Position numbers and translations under genes: made by a program
Notes under the pieces: generated by a model
Databases searched by the model: none
Seen by the model: the letters and a program-made list of their open reading frames with translations, nothing else
Told to the model about the DNA's origin: nothing
Part shown: in pieces, positions 27,301 to 42,300 of the stretch
Layout of the letters: the number at the start of each line of letters is the position of its first letter
How positions within the stretch are numbered: position 1 is the stretch's first letter
Origin: Astropecten irregularis
Taxonomy: Eukaryota > Echinodermata > Asteroidea > Paxillosida > Astropectinidae
DNA: 64,000 bases
Assembly (NCBI GenBank): GCA_963971285.1
Contig: OZ020256.1
Coordinates: 5,706,501-5,770,500, forward strand
Reading direction: 5' to 3'

Positions 27301-30300
27301 ATAACTTAATACATGATTGGTAAAGGTCACAGAACAGCACTCACACTTTGTCTGATACAATAATGTGCATGAAATAATAAGCCTGTGAAAATTTGAGTTC
27401 AATCGGACAACTGAGTCTCGAGAAAATAGAGAAACCTGACTCAATTTTCTTATAAAACATAAAGAATGGTTTTGATCTTGCCCCGAGATCAAAAGTGTTT
27501 TTGGTCTTTGTTTAACTAATTTGTGGATAAATTCACGATTCAGACGGAAATATTTTAACGGGAAGTTTCTACCAGCACCATCTTCATATCCTGAAAGTTA
27601 TACTTAAATCTGTGAACATTTCTGTTTGGACATGTTACCAATCCTGTACTGTACCTTTGACGCATAAATTATTGCACAAAGTATATTCAATTCACTTTAT
27701 AATAGCCTGATGGCAGTAACTTACTTTGTTATCAATGGGTCTCTGGTCCTTGATGACGGGATAGAAACGGGGCGAACTCTGGGCATCCTTGGACCGTGGG
27801 GTCCGGGATCCCATAGGGCGCACCCCCTCTCGTTGGCTGGGGCCTTCTGGCACCGCCGTGGGTAGTGACTGGGATATCTGTCGCTCCGATTTCATAACAC
27901 TGGCTGGGATGGCTGCAAAGAAATGGATAAACGAGACCTATGTATAAGGCTCTTGCTTTTTTCACCCCATTAAGCCTACACTTAAAGGTATTAAAATACA
28001 TGATTGGTAATGGTCCGAGTCACAGGAAAATAGCGAAAACCTGATTCAACTTTTCTTATAAAACATAAAGAATGGTTTTGATCTTACCCCGAGATCAAAA
28101 CAGCATAAATACAGCATTTTAGGCTGAAATATTTTAATGGTATGTTTCTATCTTCATATCCTGAAAGTTATACATAAATCTGTGAACATTTCTGTTTGAG
28201 TATGTTACACCTTTAAGAAAGAATTATCAGTTTTTCTCATTTTGGTTTTTGAAAATTCATACGAATTCACTCATTGGTCAATGGACCCACATTCATTGAC
28301 CAATACAAAATCTACTGAATGCAATTAGTGTGCAAATAGGCTTTACATGGTTACTGACAAAAAACAAAGTGTATATAATGCATGTATGATAAGGCCGCTA
28401 AACCACCCCAAAAATCAAGGCCATGGAGGGGATAATTTGGCGTCGTAAAATGTCCAAACCTTTGATTGGCGTTTCCTTGGGTCTCACGTCCCTCTCCTTC
28501 TTGGCCTCGCCCTCCTCCTCCTTCTTCTCTGGCGGGGGTGTGATTGGAGGCGGGGCCGGGGGCACCTCCTGCTCCTCGTAGAGCGCGATCGGTGCCAGCG
28601 AGGAGAAGTCCTCCTGGCTGATGGTATTGATCTTCTTGTAGATGGGGTCGTTCTGCGGAAGACAAGGAAATTCCACCAGATTGGAAAAATAGTTACTCCT
28701 TCATTTTGGGATGACTTCAATCTCTTTATGTACACTCATTTTGGAGGCTGTTGGTTCAAATCCCACTTCAGGCAGCTTTTCTTTTGTTATTCATGATTTT
28801 CCAGCTTAGTGGTCTAGTGGTATGACTTCAGCACAAGTAGTAAGCAGGATGTCATGGGTTCGAATCCCACCCGAGCCAGCAAATGATTTGTTTTCATTTG
28901 CACTCAAAAAGTGCATGCAAAAACAGTTTGCAGTGGTGGTGAAGCTTAATTTGCATAATTCAGCTTTGCTTTGTCTTCAACTGACTTTTTAATTAATCTT
29001 GTCAATTCCTCATGTAGTTTACCAAATGATTCAATTGTGATACATAAAAGTTGTCTCCACTTTTTAAGAGTAGAGATGATACGATGGTTAGGGAGAGTTT
29101 GATGAGCTTCCTTAAGGAAGCAGGCTTCTTGGGTGGTAGTCGAGCACACCAAGATTTCCTTCCGTTACAAAAATGTAATCTTTACTTAAGCACCAAAAAA
29201 CCTTGGCACATAAAATCAAAACTCCTTGTAAATGTTATGCTTAGCAAACAATGGCCGAATACAAGTCAAAAGCAGTAAACATCACATGAAAATTTGGTTG
29301 GTAAATCCAGTTTAATCAAGGAAGACTTTTCATGCTAAAGCAATTTGTGTGCTTAAGCAGCTCTACATGAAATTGGCCCCAGAAGTATTATGATCGGTGT
29401 GTGTGATAGTTTTTTTTTTACCTTTGGAGGAAACATGTCGTCGTCATTCCATAGGTCCATCTCGTAGTAATACAGGCCATCGTTGATCATTTTGGCCAGG
29501 TCATTGGTGATCTTAGCCCTGGACACGTGGTAGCCGGTGCGATCTCCGCCCGGGTGTTTCTTGTAGCAGGGCGGCGTCTGGGTGACAATGATGATCTTGC
29601 TGATGTCCAGGTCCGTAATTTCGTCGTCGGAATCGTCGGACCTGTGTCGGGATAGCAACGAATGGGTTTTATAAAGAAATGTGGGTATTGAACGACGGCG
29701 CTACATGACAAACGTACATAATCGTGGCCCAAAACTTATAGTGGCCAAAAACTACTCACATATCGCTTTATCCCAAGGATCACTTAAGATACACACAGCA
29801 TTAGCCATGCTGCAACTTAAGAAACAGAAGAAATGATCCTTGAGATATTGCTTTATGTGAGTGGTTTCATGGCTTCTGACTGCCAAATAAACAAAAATAA
29901 ATGACTATTTGGGATACTGCCAACATAGGGCTGGATAGCTCAGTTGGTAAGAGCGCCGGTACGGTATTGCAGAGTTCACTGGTTCGAATCCCGCTCCAGT
30001 AAATTTTTCTTTGTTCAATTTTCAAATTTCAATATCAAGATAGACACTAGCAGAGGTTTGCATAATGAGCATAGTATTGCCTGCTAGCCAAATGGAGCCT
30101 TCTGCCAACTACAAGAAGCAATTTTTGTCTTACGCCTTTGATAATAGCCAGACAGCATGAAAATGTTAACCATAACACGTTCACCCAGCTCTACACTCAG
30201 ATTTGCAATTCAAAACTCAGAAAAGTTTTAAACTCCGGCAACTTTTTCTTACCATTCAGAGAAGGTGTTTTTCCTTCCGCTGCCGGTGATGTTGTTCATT

Positions 30301-33300
30301 TCCTCGTCAAATTGGAAGTCCAGTTCTTCCGGACCATCAAAGAGGTCCGATCGACGTTCAGGCGTGGCAGACACCTTTGCAGAAGCAAGAACAAAAAGAA
30401 ATTTTATTATGACGTTTTCATCTTGATGATATATGCATGTAGAAACGTCGCTAGCAAACCTAGTTGAGAAATCTATTTGGGTTGTCGTGGCCAGGTGGAC
30501 TGGTGTATCATACTTAAGACCTCGTGGTCAATCTAAAGATTATGGGTTCGAGTCCAGCCATGGGTTAGTGGTGCTTGCATCCTTGCAGGGTTTGAAAAAG
30601 TACTAGCCCAACATACAATATCTAGCAAAAACCACTTTGGGCTAGCTAGATTCACTTCCTTGGTTGCCCGGTGGGTTAGTAAAAAAAAAATGAAAACCTA
30701 CATGTTAAGGTATGGATCAACATATAACAGGCTAGTAAAATCTAAAGTAAGCTGGACCGGTGGGCTAGTCAGGAAAAAAAGTTAGCGCAAGGCCTGCCTT
30801 GGGCAAGATGCTTTGTCACGTATTGCTCCTTCTTACCCAGGAGTAAATGTGTACCTGTGAGGGTAGAGATGGCTTTGTGCTTAATTAGCATTTGTTTGTT
30901 TATAGCAGCTCGGGTTGTATACTTCCCAGGGAGTTGGGATGGTTTCGGGGAATGTTAATGTAGCCCCATGGGGAGGGATGGGTGATGGCGGAAAGTTGAT
31001 GCTACTCCTACCTTTGATTTGGCGATTGCTGGGCTGCGATGTCTCCTCCGCACTTCGGTCCAGATGGTAGACTCCCTCTCTGGCAGGCTGGTGGACAGGC
31101 CGGGGGTCATATTCACCCCGTCGGCATTGCTGTCCTTCCTCTCCAGCAAGGGTTTGGCGTCGTTGTCTTCGCTCAGCATGGCGTCTTCTGCTTCCTTGGA
31201 GCCGGGAGCAGGGGTGGGGGAAGTGGGCGCTGATTCTGCCGGTAGAAAAGTTGACCACAATTTACATTCAAAACCCTTCCATTTCCATCTTTTTTCTTTC
31301 AAATTTGCAAAGACAATGTACTTCCAATTTGTCCTGTCTGAATAATCTTTATACTGCCATTTTTGGTTCTATTCAGAAACATATAATACCTAGGAAAAAG
31401 AAATATCCATGCACTGACTAACTTTACTAACTGGCCCCAATTTCATGGAGTCAGTTACCGTAAAGCAAAAATTCTTTGCTTATGGTAGCACTAGCAAACT
31501 TCTTTTTGCTTACGGTAAGCGTATTTCACAGGTGAGATTTCTTTTTGGTAACTGTAAGATGACAGTGCATAAGCAGAAACAAAATTAAGATTAGCCTACA
31601 ATTTCTTTGTTAACCGATTTAGCGCTGAAATTTTTGTATGGCCTCTAGCATTTCAAATCCTAACCCGAGAGATGGATATGTAAGTGGACATCAAGACTTA
31701 TGGAGCCTGTGTTTAGGGCGTGGTAAGCTGATAGGGCGTGGCCTCATTATATAGTATTCATCTCCACGGTGATACACAGGGTGCACACCACTGCAGAATG
31801 TGAACAGCAATAGGTATAATCATAGGCCAAGAACAGCGACATGGGGGTCGATTTCACCAAACTCTTCATAACTTACGATCAATCATAGGACTTATGATGC
31901 ATCAAAGCCCTATGTGGGAAAGGCCCCCTACAATGGATTATCCTTCGTAACTCGAGTTACGAGTGATCGCAGGGCTTCGTGGACCCCTGGATGTTGCAGA
32001 ATGGGTTGTGGGAGTGCAAGTGGATACGAAAAAAGAACTTGAATATCAGCTATCAGGATGGGATGGCTGAAGATTTAAATCGACACATTTCAACATCCCA
32101 TTTCACAGAATCCGGGCTAGCTTGGCTAGGACCCCAACCCCTCCACCTTCCATCAACCATATCTATTCTGACATACTGAGCACTGTTAAAAATACGCACC
32201 TGTGTCGTGTGTCACATAGGGGTAAGGCTTTCCAGGGATGAATTCCGGACTGTCGTAGGACAACACGGACGTGGCGGCCGTGGGTATGGCGGGGCCCGAG
32301 ATGATCCACTGCTTGGGGTCATCCCGCCGGCGAATCCTGGTGTGGTCAGGGGACAGCTCCACTTCTTCGCTGTCCGCCAGGGCCTGCGGGAGGAAGGAAG
32401 TCAAAGGATGGAGGAACTTTTAATGAATTAGGCCAGATCAGATGATTTTTACCTCCAAGCAATCAATCTGTGGGAGCATGCACCTCAACAGCACGTTGCC
32501 GCATCTACCTTGAAGCGGTACTCCTTCGGTCTTCTGATGACCATCCCCCAGGCAGCCATACAATCCATCCCCATCTCAGCAAAATAACAATCCATCTGAC
32601 GCAACCATGTGTCATGCGGATGCCCTATACTGGGCGAGTCCTACCAGGCAAGTCCTACCAGTAGATTCTCTCATAGAGAGAGAATTCGCCTGGAAGGATC
32701 GCTCGCAGGGAATCTAGCCACATGACCGTACAGTCACATCTGGAACTCATGTATCATGCAGGTAATAGGTCTCATCTGACTCTCCCTGAGTAACCTCTCG
32801 TTAGTCACATGGTCCGACCAACGGTACCCAAGGATCCTCCTCAGAGACCCAGTACCGAAGGCATTGACAGAATCAACCTGAAACCCCTAACCCTCTGCAC
32901 CTACCACACAAGACTAAGTTTTGCTAACCACATTATTACCACAGTCTCCACGGAAGGGTGGACTTGGATTTGGATAGGAAAAGGATTTACCTCGATGATG
33001 ACTTGACCGTCTAGCGTTAACGTCTGAACTCGGTGGAAACTTGCTATAAGGCTTACAGGTAGGTACCCCTCCGCGTCCATCTTTCTCCGAAGGAAAAGAT
33101 CCTTGACGAGATTCTCCACACTGAAGTAGTATTCACTGAGAAAACAAAAACAGTTTAAGAAAGAGTCAGGTTTTTTTTTTTTGGCTGTGCCTGATGTTCC
33201 TTCCTGGTGGAGTTCAGTAGAACAAGTACAAATATTGAATTGCAATTAAATCGTGGGATGCGTTGCAATGCCTGAATTGTGTTTTGATAGAATCTTTAAT

Positions 33301-36300
33301 CATGGTTCTCTTTCCATGGAAATATCAGAGAAAGAACTGGTTGCAAGAATTGATTTTGGGCTACAATGATATTATAGCCTGGAAAATACATTCTTAGTTC
33401 TTATATGTCATGTTAACTATTTGGACATATTTTGGCTCCTTTGGTTGCTTTGGTTGCTTTGGATGCTTTCTCCTCAAGCACTTTGTATCCTTCGGAAAAG
33501 GCGCTAAAAAAAATTTTTTATTATTACTATAATTATTTTGAAATCAACATCAAGTGCAAAGGAACTTGAAGCTGACAAAGGTTTGATCAACATTATCTTC
33601 AATCCATTACAAAAACCCAAACACTGCAGCTCAGCTTCACTAGTCTAGAGTTCATCATTCCCCCCACAAAACGGCAAAAGGGTAGGCAGAGGGTGGGTGG
33701 GTTTGGTTGGACTTTGGACAACAACTCACATCTGCTTCTTGACGTAGTCTCGTAGTGTGGTCTGGTCGGGCTCCAGGGGCAGCGGTCCTGGGTACACGGC
33801 GCTGTCGTACATGTACTGCGGGAAGGTCATGAACTGAGCATCAAACTCCCCCGGCTCAAAGTACTGTTGAGGGGCTAGGAACGCTGTTTCTGTCACTGTA
33901 TTATATAAAAAAAAAGATACATTTTTGTAAAAGTTTGATAAAGTGGGAACAGAGCCTTACAGTATTTTGTTGTTGTTGACGTAACACATAATGTAACACA
34001 TCACAACACATCAAGTGGTGAAGAGTTATCTTAAATCTGGATTTGGGGTCTGCCATATGATACCATGTATATAAAACAGTGTCTCTGGACGACAGGCAGA
34101 GTACACACTGCCCGAAACATCCTTCAAAAATCCTACAATAGGAGTGAAGGATTCTTGTGGAATTAGGACGGTATGGGTTCATTAAGTTAAGATCTAGATC
34201 CCTGCACGGACTGTGCTCGTTGCCCAATAAACACCGCCCTCTATCTAATTATCCCTCCATGGAGTTCTTACCGGCTTCGACAGCTGTGCTTGTCCACGGC
34301 TCCGAGCTGCGGAAGTACCCGCCTCGGCCGCGACCTCTACCACGACCTCTGCCCCTTCCACGACCCCGATAGGCCCCGCGGGACCAGCTCCGGCTGTCCG
34401 TGCTGGACGCACCGGGACTCTGACTCCGATCCTCTCGCCAGGACCCAGGGGGAGTGCCTGCTTGCAAAAAAACAAATCAAAATTTGGTTATTAACACCAC
34501 AGATTACTGATGGCAAATTAATGTTTAATACCAGGGGCCAATTTCACGGCGCTGCTTAGCACAAAAATTAGCTACGCATGACATTTCAAAACATGATTAA
34601 CAACCAAATTTCCATGTGCTGTGTATAACTTGTGATTGTTCTTTGGATATTGTTCGCCGACCATGAATATCAAATGAAATTTTTAACGGTGCTATTTTTG
34701 TGCTTAGCAAATTTTTGTGCTTAGCAGCTCCATGAAATTGGCCCCAGTTCCGTGAACTCCAAACAAATTCAGGAGGTTATGGTTCACATTTAAGGATGGG
34801 AGCTGCTTTAAATGTCCTTGTCATCTACCCCGGGTATGCTAGTTCCTCTGTGCTACTTAATGTTCATCAGGTAGCCTATGCAACTCAGACTTGAACCCTA
34901 ACAGCCCCAAACCACTAAAACTCCCACTGGTAGTTCTGTTGAGGTTTGGCTTGTTTGGTACCAAACAGTAAGGACCTGTTGTTGGACTTTGTTTGAGTCA
35001 GTACCAAAGGTCCAGGGGTACACCGTTTCATTCTGACAAATTTGGGGGAGAAAGGCATGAGACCTGTAGCAACAAGTGTTGGATTTTGTGGCAGTGCACT
35101 GGCATTTTGTTTGTGGTTAAGGTTACCCATGGCCTATAGCACAGTTGCACAGGAAGTTGTGGTGGTTCACTTGTGTGTTGAAAGGCACTGTGGCATTTTG
35201 TTGAAAGGCACTGTGGCATTCTGTGTGGTTTGGGACAGTTGGTCTACAGCCACACACCTAGGCATCTAGACACATCCATACCAAGTGAATCAAACTCCAA
35301 CAGCTGGAGCCTGTTGAAGTTTGTGAGGTTCAGTACCAATCACTACCAAACCTGTGACCAACTGTTTAAGTATGTTTGGTTCATTATGCTTCCTAGTACA
35401 AGGGCCTAGGGCGTTAGGGTTAACAAAAAAAGAGGAAATGGCAATCTCTACAAAACTTTGTGCAGTGCTTTTCTCTTTTCAATGGCATGAGTGTGATGAG
35501 AAAAACCAAGGAAATCAGCTGATCCGAGGAAAAGTTGCAACCCTGGACTCCATCCCTCTCACCTTTGCTCGTGGCCTCCTTCACATGCCGCGGGGAGTCC
35601 ACCGACTCCCGGCTCTCGCGTTTCTCTCGCGTCTCACGTCGCTCCCGGTGAGGAGGGGGTGCATCACGGCTGTTGCTGGTGCTGGCGCTACTGCTGCTGA
35701 CCTCCTTGTCCCTGCTGCTGTTGCTGCTGCGGGGCGGCACATGCCGGGGCTCCCTGTCCCGATCTCGCTCTCGATCCCGCCCTTTACCCCTTGGCTCTGG
35801 TGGGTCCAGCGGCAGTGGGATCCATTTTGGCTTCTTGTCTGCAAAAATTGAAATTAATAAAAAAGAAACATACATGTTAAGTCTTTGACAAGTCAACACT
35901 TTAACCAGTATAACAAGCCAGACAGGTAAAGTGAAAGACATGGGGTCAATTTCATGAAGACCTCTGATCGATCGTAACTTGAGTTATGAAGGATAACCCA
36001 TCATATCCTACGACTTCTACGTGGGGCTGCAAAGAATTCGTAAGTCCTACGATTGATAGTAAGTTACGATGAGTTTGGTCAAATCGAGCCCAGACTAGTT
36101 ACAATAGTACCCGAGTAAACGTAACTATTGCAATAACAAGACTAATCCAATCATAAACCAGAACTAGTCACTAGTTAAACCAGATTAGTCAATGCGTAAA
36201 CCAGACCACACATAGTGAAAACATAAACCAGACAAGTCTGATTTAAAGGGAGCATATAGGATTTGCAAGGCCTCAAAAAAAAAATGTATTGAGTTTGAGA

Positions 36301-39300
36301 CAGAAAATGGACTCAACAGTTCGTAAACACTGCAAACAGTCATCATGGGAAATCTTGGTTCATCAGATGCTGGGTTTTTCAAGGAAATCAAGATTTAGTG
36401 TCTTTTCCAAAGATCGTTCATCCAGACGATTTTTGGAACAAACATAAAGAAAACTTTTCTTCATGTTTTATAAGAAACATCGAGTCAGGTTTTCGCTGTT
36501 TTCTTGTGATTCAGATGTCCGATTGAGCTCAAATTTTCACAGGTTTATTATTTCATACTGTACATGTTTGATCAGACAAAGTATGAGTGCAATCCTCAGT
36601 CCTGAGCACTTTACCAATCATGTATTGTACCTTTAATCAATGCATCATGCACATGTACATGTGGCCAGCAGCATAAAATAGTTAAAGCCAACTAAAACTG
36701 GATACCTTAAAGGTGCTGTGGTCGATTTCAAAAAGATTTGAGATTCATCTTTTAGATGTGTTGTTCATGTTTAAAAAGTAACTGGTATTGTGACATCACA
36801 TTTTGCTTACATGTAGCAATTAAGATTGATACGCATGTTATGATATGTCTTAGCCGTTCGTGAAATAAAGCCCTGGACACGTAACAAAACGTGTAAAATA
36901 AGAAAAAGTATGAACCGACACTGATCAAAATCCAGTGCTTGGCTGATGTTTGATGTTAAACTGCACATAACCAGTTATAAAGCCAATAAGTGACAGAAAC
37001 TTGTGGACCCAGACGACGTAACTCCACAATGACGTTCAAAGGAAGCAGCAGCTGCAACATATATAACAGGATACCCTTAATGTACGACCCTCAGGATTAC
37101 AACTAGATAAGAACTTGATCCCCCCTCCCCTCCCCCTCCCCTTCAGGTTATTGTGGACCGGAGGGATATACAGTATACGTTTCAGTCCTCAAAATAGTAA
37201 GGAGGTGATGAGACTTAACAGACAGACATATGCATAACTGACAGGTATATAAATGTGATTAAGCGCCACGCCGGAAGAGTTTGACCATGTATTTGTGTGC
37301 AGTGAGTGTGTCATTATGGGTATCAGGGTACCAGTGCGTACAACGTACGCCCAGATATTTTTTAATTCTTTTTTGTACCAGTGCGTACAACGTACGACCA
37401 GATTTTTTTTTTTATTACATCCTGCCATTACTCTTCACTGTCAACTCTGTTTATTATTTCAATGCTTGTTATTATTGAATCCAAAGAAAATATATATTTT
37501 ATTTTTTTTATGATAGTTTAGAGCAGGCCATTGTTAAAGGCATTGCATACGTTTGGTAATGACTCTGAAAATGTATGGCAATAAAAACTTACTTGGTGAG
37601 AAGTACAGCTGCTTATGATAGTATAATGCATATTGAGAAACGTTCAATTCGAAGTACCGCGGTTATGGAAAAATATGTCACTTTTTATCTCCAAAAATTA
37701 TGAATCTGAGAAGCGTTATGGCCGTAACGCTTCTCAGCTATTGACTAACTGTTCTCTGGCGTGAAATAACCGCTCTAGTTTGTCGCCAAAATCTCAAAAA
37801 CGCTACCACCTTTTGAATTGAAACTTTCACAGGTTAGTTTTATGGTAGTATATAAACAACTTTATTGGTTTGAAACAAACTGTAGGCTCAAATTACCAAA
37901 CGTATGCAATCCCTTTAAATAAATCATGATTATCTTTTAATGACCGACTACATTTAATCTTTTTTAAATAATGTATTTAAGATTTTAATATTGTTTGGAG
38001 GAAAAATAATCTAAGCAATTGATGAAAATATATGATAACGGTTGAGAAATGCTGTGCAAAATTTTTTTTTTCTTGGCCATGTGATTTCAGGATTTTAACA
38101 AATTATATGGAATATTTTCATTAGGAAATGTTCATGAATATACAATGGGAGACTTCTGGAGAGTCGGTCTTGAGTCAACAGCGCACGGGCAAACCATGCT
38201 TGCGCAATTGTGAGCATGCGCGCGTTGTATTGCGCGTGCGTGCGCTGTTGACTCAAGACCGACTCCAAAAGTCACCCATTGATGCATACATACGCATAGA
38301 TACTGCCATGCAACAATGTATTTCTCCACTACACGTATACAGTCTTGCAACTCAGACTTCACACAAAAAATGAGGAAATTCCAATCTTTACACAACTTTG
38401 TGCAGTGTCTTTCTATTTTCAAGTGTGACGAGAAAAACAAGGAAAATCAGCTGATCCGAGGAAAAGTTGCATGCCTGAAAATACATGTACATTATGTGTG
38501 TAAATGCAATCTTTTAAAGTAAATCCGCATAATGTAATGTATGCAATTTTGAAGGTTAACGTAACGTCTCACTGAAGAATGAAATTACAACCGTCATAAA
38601 AAACTGTGATAAAGCGAAGTTTGACTGCTCTGGCTGGAAGGAAATAGTATTAAAAACAAAGCTTTCCTGGAAAAAAATGAACACAACCAAAAGCATTCAT
38701 CCAAAGCATCAACTATGTACATGTACACATGTTAAAAAATAAAGAGAAACGAGAAGGCACAATAGGAACGTGTGCCACAGGCAGAAAATTTGTGAATGTT
38801 ACAAACATTGGCAGACGATGTGAGCAATTTCCCAATGGCCCTGAATAAAAAATGTGGCAAACATTGCGCAATATTTGCCATGTTGACGTGAGCTGCGCAC
38901 ACCCCCAGTTAAAGGTACTATCATACTTTGGTAACATACCGAAACAGAAATCTTCACAGATTTACCTGTAACTTTACAGGGTATAAAGATGGTGACGGTA
39001 GAACATACCATTAAAATGTTTCTGCCTGAAATGTTGTATTTATGAAGAAAAGAGTAAAACCAATGACCAAAAACAATTTTGATCTTTTAAAGATCAAAAA
39101 TAACACTGAAAAACTTCAGAAATACTGTGGGAATTTTTCACTGTTTTCTAAAAAAGTGGGCACCATGTGGGACTGAAAATTTCACAGCTGACTGTTACTG
39201 TATATGTCTTGATATTTTTGCCCATGAATCTGCATTTCTTTGACAAAAACTAAAGTATGACATGTATGATATTACCTTTAAATGAATGGTTGGTTGGGAG

Positions 39301-42300
39301 AATTCACACATTTTAAAAATGAAACTACACGTGTACATAGGCCTACATGTAAATTTACTGTTATAAGCATTATGTACACATGTATATTGGCAAGCACTTC
39401 TTTTTATTTAGGATTCTGCGCAGGAATTGGCGCCAGGAAGTTGCCAAGGTTTCGGCGAATTTAAAGACCAATTGAGTGGCAGGGTTAGTACACCTGGTGA
39501 AAATGTTAAGAGTTGGGAGGGCCCGACATTTCGATCCTACCAGGATCTTTCTCAAAGGCTAAATGTAATTATAAAAGTAAATTTTTGTTGAAATGCTACA
39601 CGTACATGTACACGTAGTTCATTGATGAAAGGACACAAAAATATGTAAGAAATGAAAATTAAATATCTGATAATAATGACTGATAATTGTGGATACAAAA
39701 GACTGATTGATCCTTGGCAAGATGGAAATTAATAATAATAATAATGACAAATTCTTATATTGTGCACTTCCAGATAAATCTGCTCAAGGCGCTTGACAAA
39801 GAAAAGACATCAAAAAGGTGATTTGCTCTCCAAGTTAGTAAAACAGGTCAAAAGGAGAATAAGTGTGTTTTCAATTTCTTCTTAAATGAATCGACTGTTA
39901 AACAGGAACGGATTTCAAGGGAGAAAATTATTCCAAATCCTGGGGCCGGGAAAACTAATATTTTGTTCACATTTTTTAGACCTAATACTTGGAATTTTCA
40001 AAAGAAGTGGGTCCGTTCAAGATCGTAAAGAATAATTTGACTGTTCAAAATTCAAAATGAGTGGTAATTGGAAAAACATTTTTCACTTGGTGCCAGGCTA
40101 AACTTATCGGGACACCTGAGCCCTTACGGCCAAAACACAGCACGTTGGTCGTGTTAAAGCCACCATATTGTACCCTTCACACCTTACACTATAACATATA
40201 CATACATGTACCGTAATTACTTCTAAGAGCATGGATCAACACCCAGGACATATGGCACTTTACCACGCAACTGTGAGATAACTACCCCGATATATGTACA
40301 GGTAGTGTAGTTTAAAGGTAACTTCATACTTTGGTTTTTATCAAAGAAATGCGGATTTATGAGCAAAAAATATCAAGAACGATACATGAAAGGTAATATC
40401 ATACTTTGGTTTTTGTCAAAGAAATACAGATTCATGGGCAAAAATAACAAGACAGATACAGTAACAGTCGTCTGTGAAAATTTCAGTCCCATACGGTGCC
40501 CACTTTTTGAGAAAACAGTGAAAAACTGCCACAGTATTTCTTAAGTCTTTTCTCTTTAATTTTTGATCTTTTAAAAGATCAAAAAGATTTTCGGTCGTTG
40601 TTTTACTAATTTCTGGATAAATACACCATTTCAGACAGAAAAATTGTAACGGTATGTTTCTACCACCATTTTCACACCCTGTAAGTTATACGTAAATCTG
40701 TGAACATTTCTGTTTGGGTATGTTACCAAAGTATGATACTACCTTTAACAGTCATCTGTGAAATTTTCAGTCCCATACAGTGCCCACTTTTTGAGAAAAC
40801 AGTGAAAAGCGCCCACAGTATTTTTCACCGTTATTTTTGATCTTCTGAATATCACAATTGTTTTTGGTCAATTGGATTTTTCTGGATAAATAAAGCATTT
40901 CAGGCAGCAAAAATGTAATGGTATGTTTTTACCATCAACATCTTTATATCCTGTAAGTTATTGGTAAATCTATGGAGATATCTGTTTTGGCACACATACT
41001 ACCAAAGTATGATAGTATACCTTTAACAGTGTACACCACAGGTACATTTATACAGGTGGTACAGGCCTTGTGTAGTCAATGCAGTATATGCCTAGTGCTT
41101 TGTACATGTAAAGTACCTGTATGTATGCAAACTATTACCACTTAACATGTACTTTATACTTCCCCATGATGGGCCATCTTTCCACGTGGACAGTCAACAA
41201 CTGTGGAAGCGCGTGTACACATATGGTACATGTACACATGTGACTTTTTTTCTGCCATAAAAAGTGCAAAATCATACCCACACAGGCCTATGCACCCAAT
41301 ACAGCATGTAATTATATCAATGCACATTTGTGAACTAACCCTACATGTAAATTTAACCTAGCGCTGAACCTTTTTTTGGTATTCATTATGCATAAATTTA
41401 ACGCCAATGCATGAACGCATATAACACCTGTGTTAAAGAGTTTTATGTTGTATTTGTATTAATTTCTACCTTTTAATTTATCTATTCAATTGTCTTTTTT
41501 TGTGGGGAGGTGGGTGGGGCATTTGATGTGTTTTTGTGTGGTATAATGTTAAGTACATGTATGTACATGTACCGGTATGTGGCTTTCAATTACTGCTCTT
41601 TTTACATGTAGAACCAATTTACCAATTTATGTTCCACGATAATTGTGCTCTTGGAAGAGGAATTAAAGGACTTTAAAATTATTTTTTAACTGTAAAGATT
41701 TACCTCTAATTATTTTAGGAATTTTAAATAATGATCATGGTTCCTACATTTACATGTATTTTTTAAACCTACATGTAAGTAGGCCTCATGATATTGATTT
41801 TTTGTTTCAATTTTTCATTGGGCGTCTATAAAAACAATTTGTCTCAGATAGGTAATTGTGACAGTGAATTTAAAGCAGTAGCCTTTGGATCCTTTAAAAC
41901 AAATGTTTTCCAAATCTGAGGGGGGGGGGGGGGAACTCACCATTTTTCTTCACTGCGTGTACGACCGGAGCAACCAGGCCCGTTTCAGCCATGCCTTATC
42001 AAATATTACGCCAAATGTTCATTAATTAACACGCAAACAAAATATTATAGATGTAGCATGTTACAGTTACAAGTTCATGATTTTTACAAGTAACGGCCCT
42101 ATCCAACAATGTGGACTTATTTCACTGCCACTGCAACTGGTGTGAGATGGCGGCCACGGGTTCCAAATTGTAGTTTAACTGCACATACACGTACATGAAG
42201 CCGTACACTGCGGGTATGCCAATTCCATATTGTAGTGTAAATCCTCAAGCGCGGTTTCCTCACAGTACCACACGTGTCACCCGGTATTATTTCCAAAATC

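Noticed and set aside
29936-30005. Functional tRNA gene
   Set aside because: A and B boxes are clear, but the same unit with a common non-tRNA head and tail occurs six times, some truncated with target duplications; it is a SINE.
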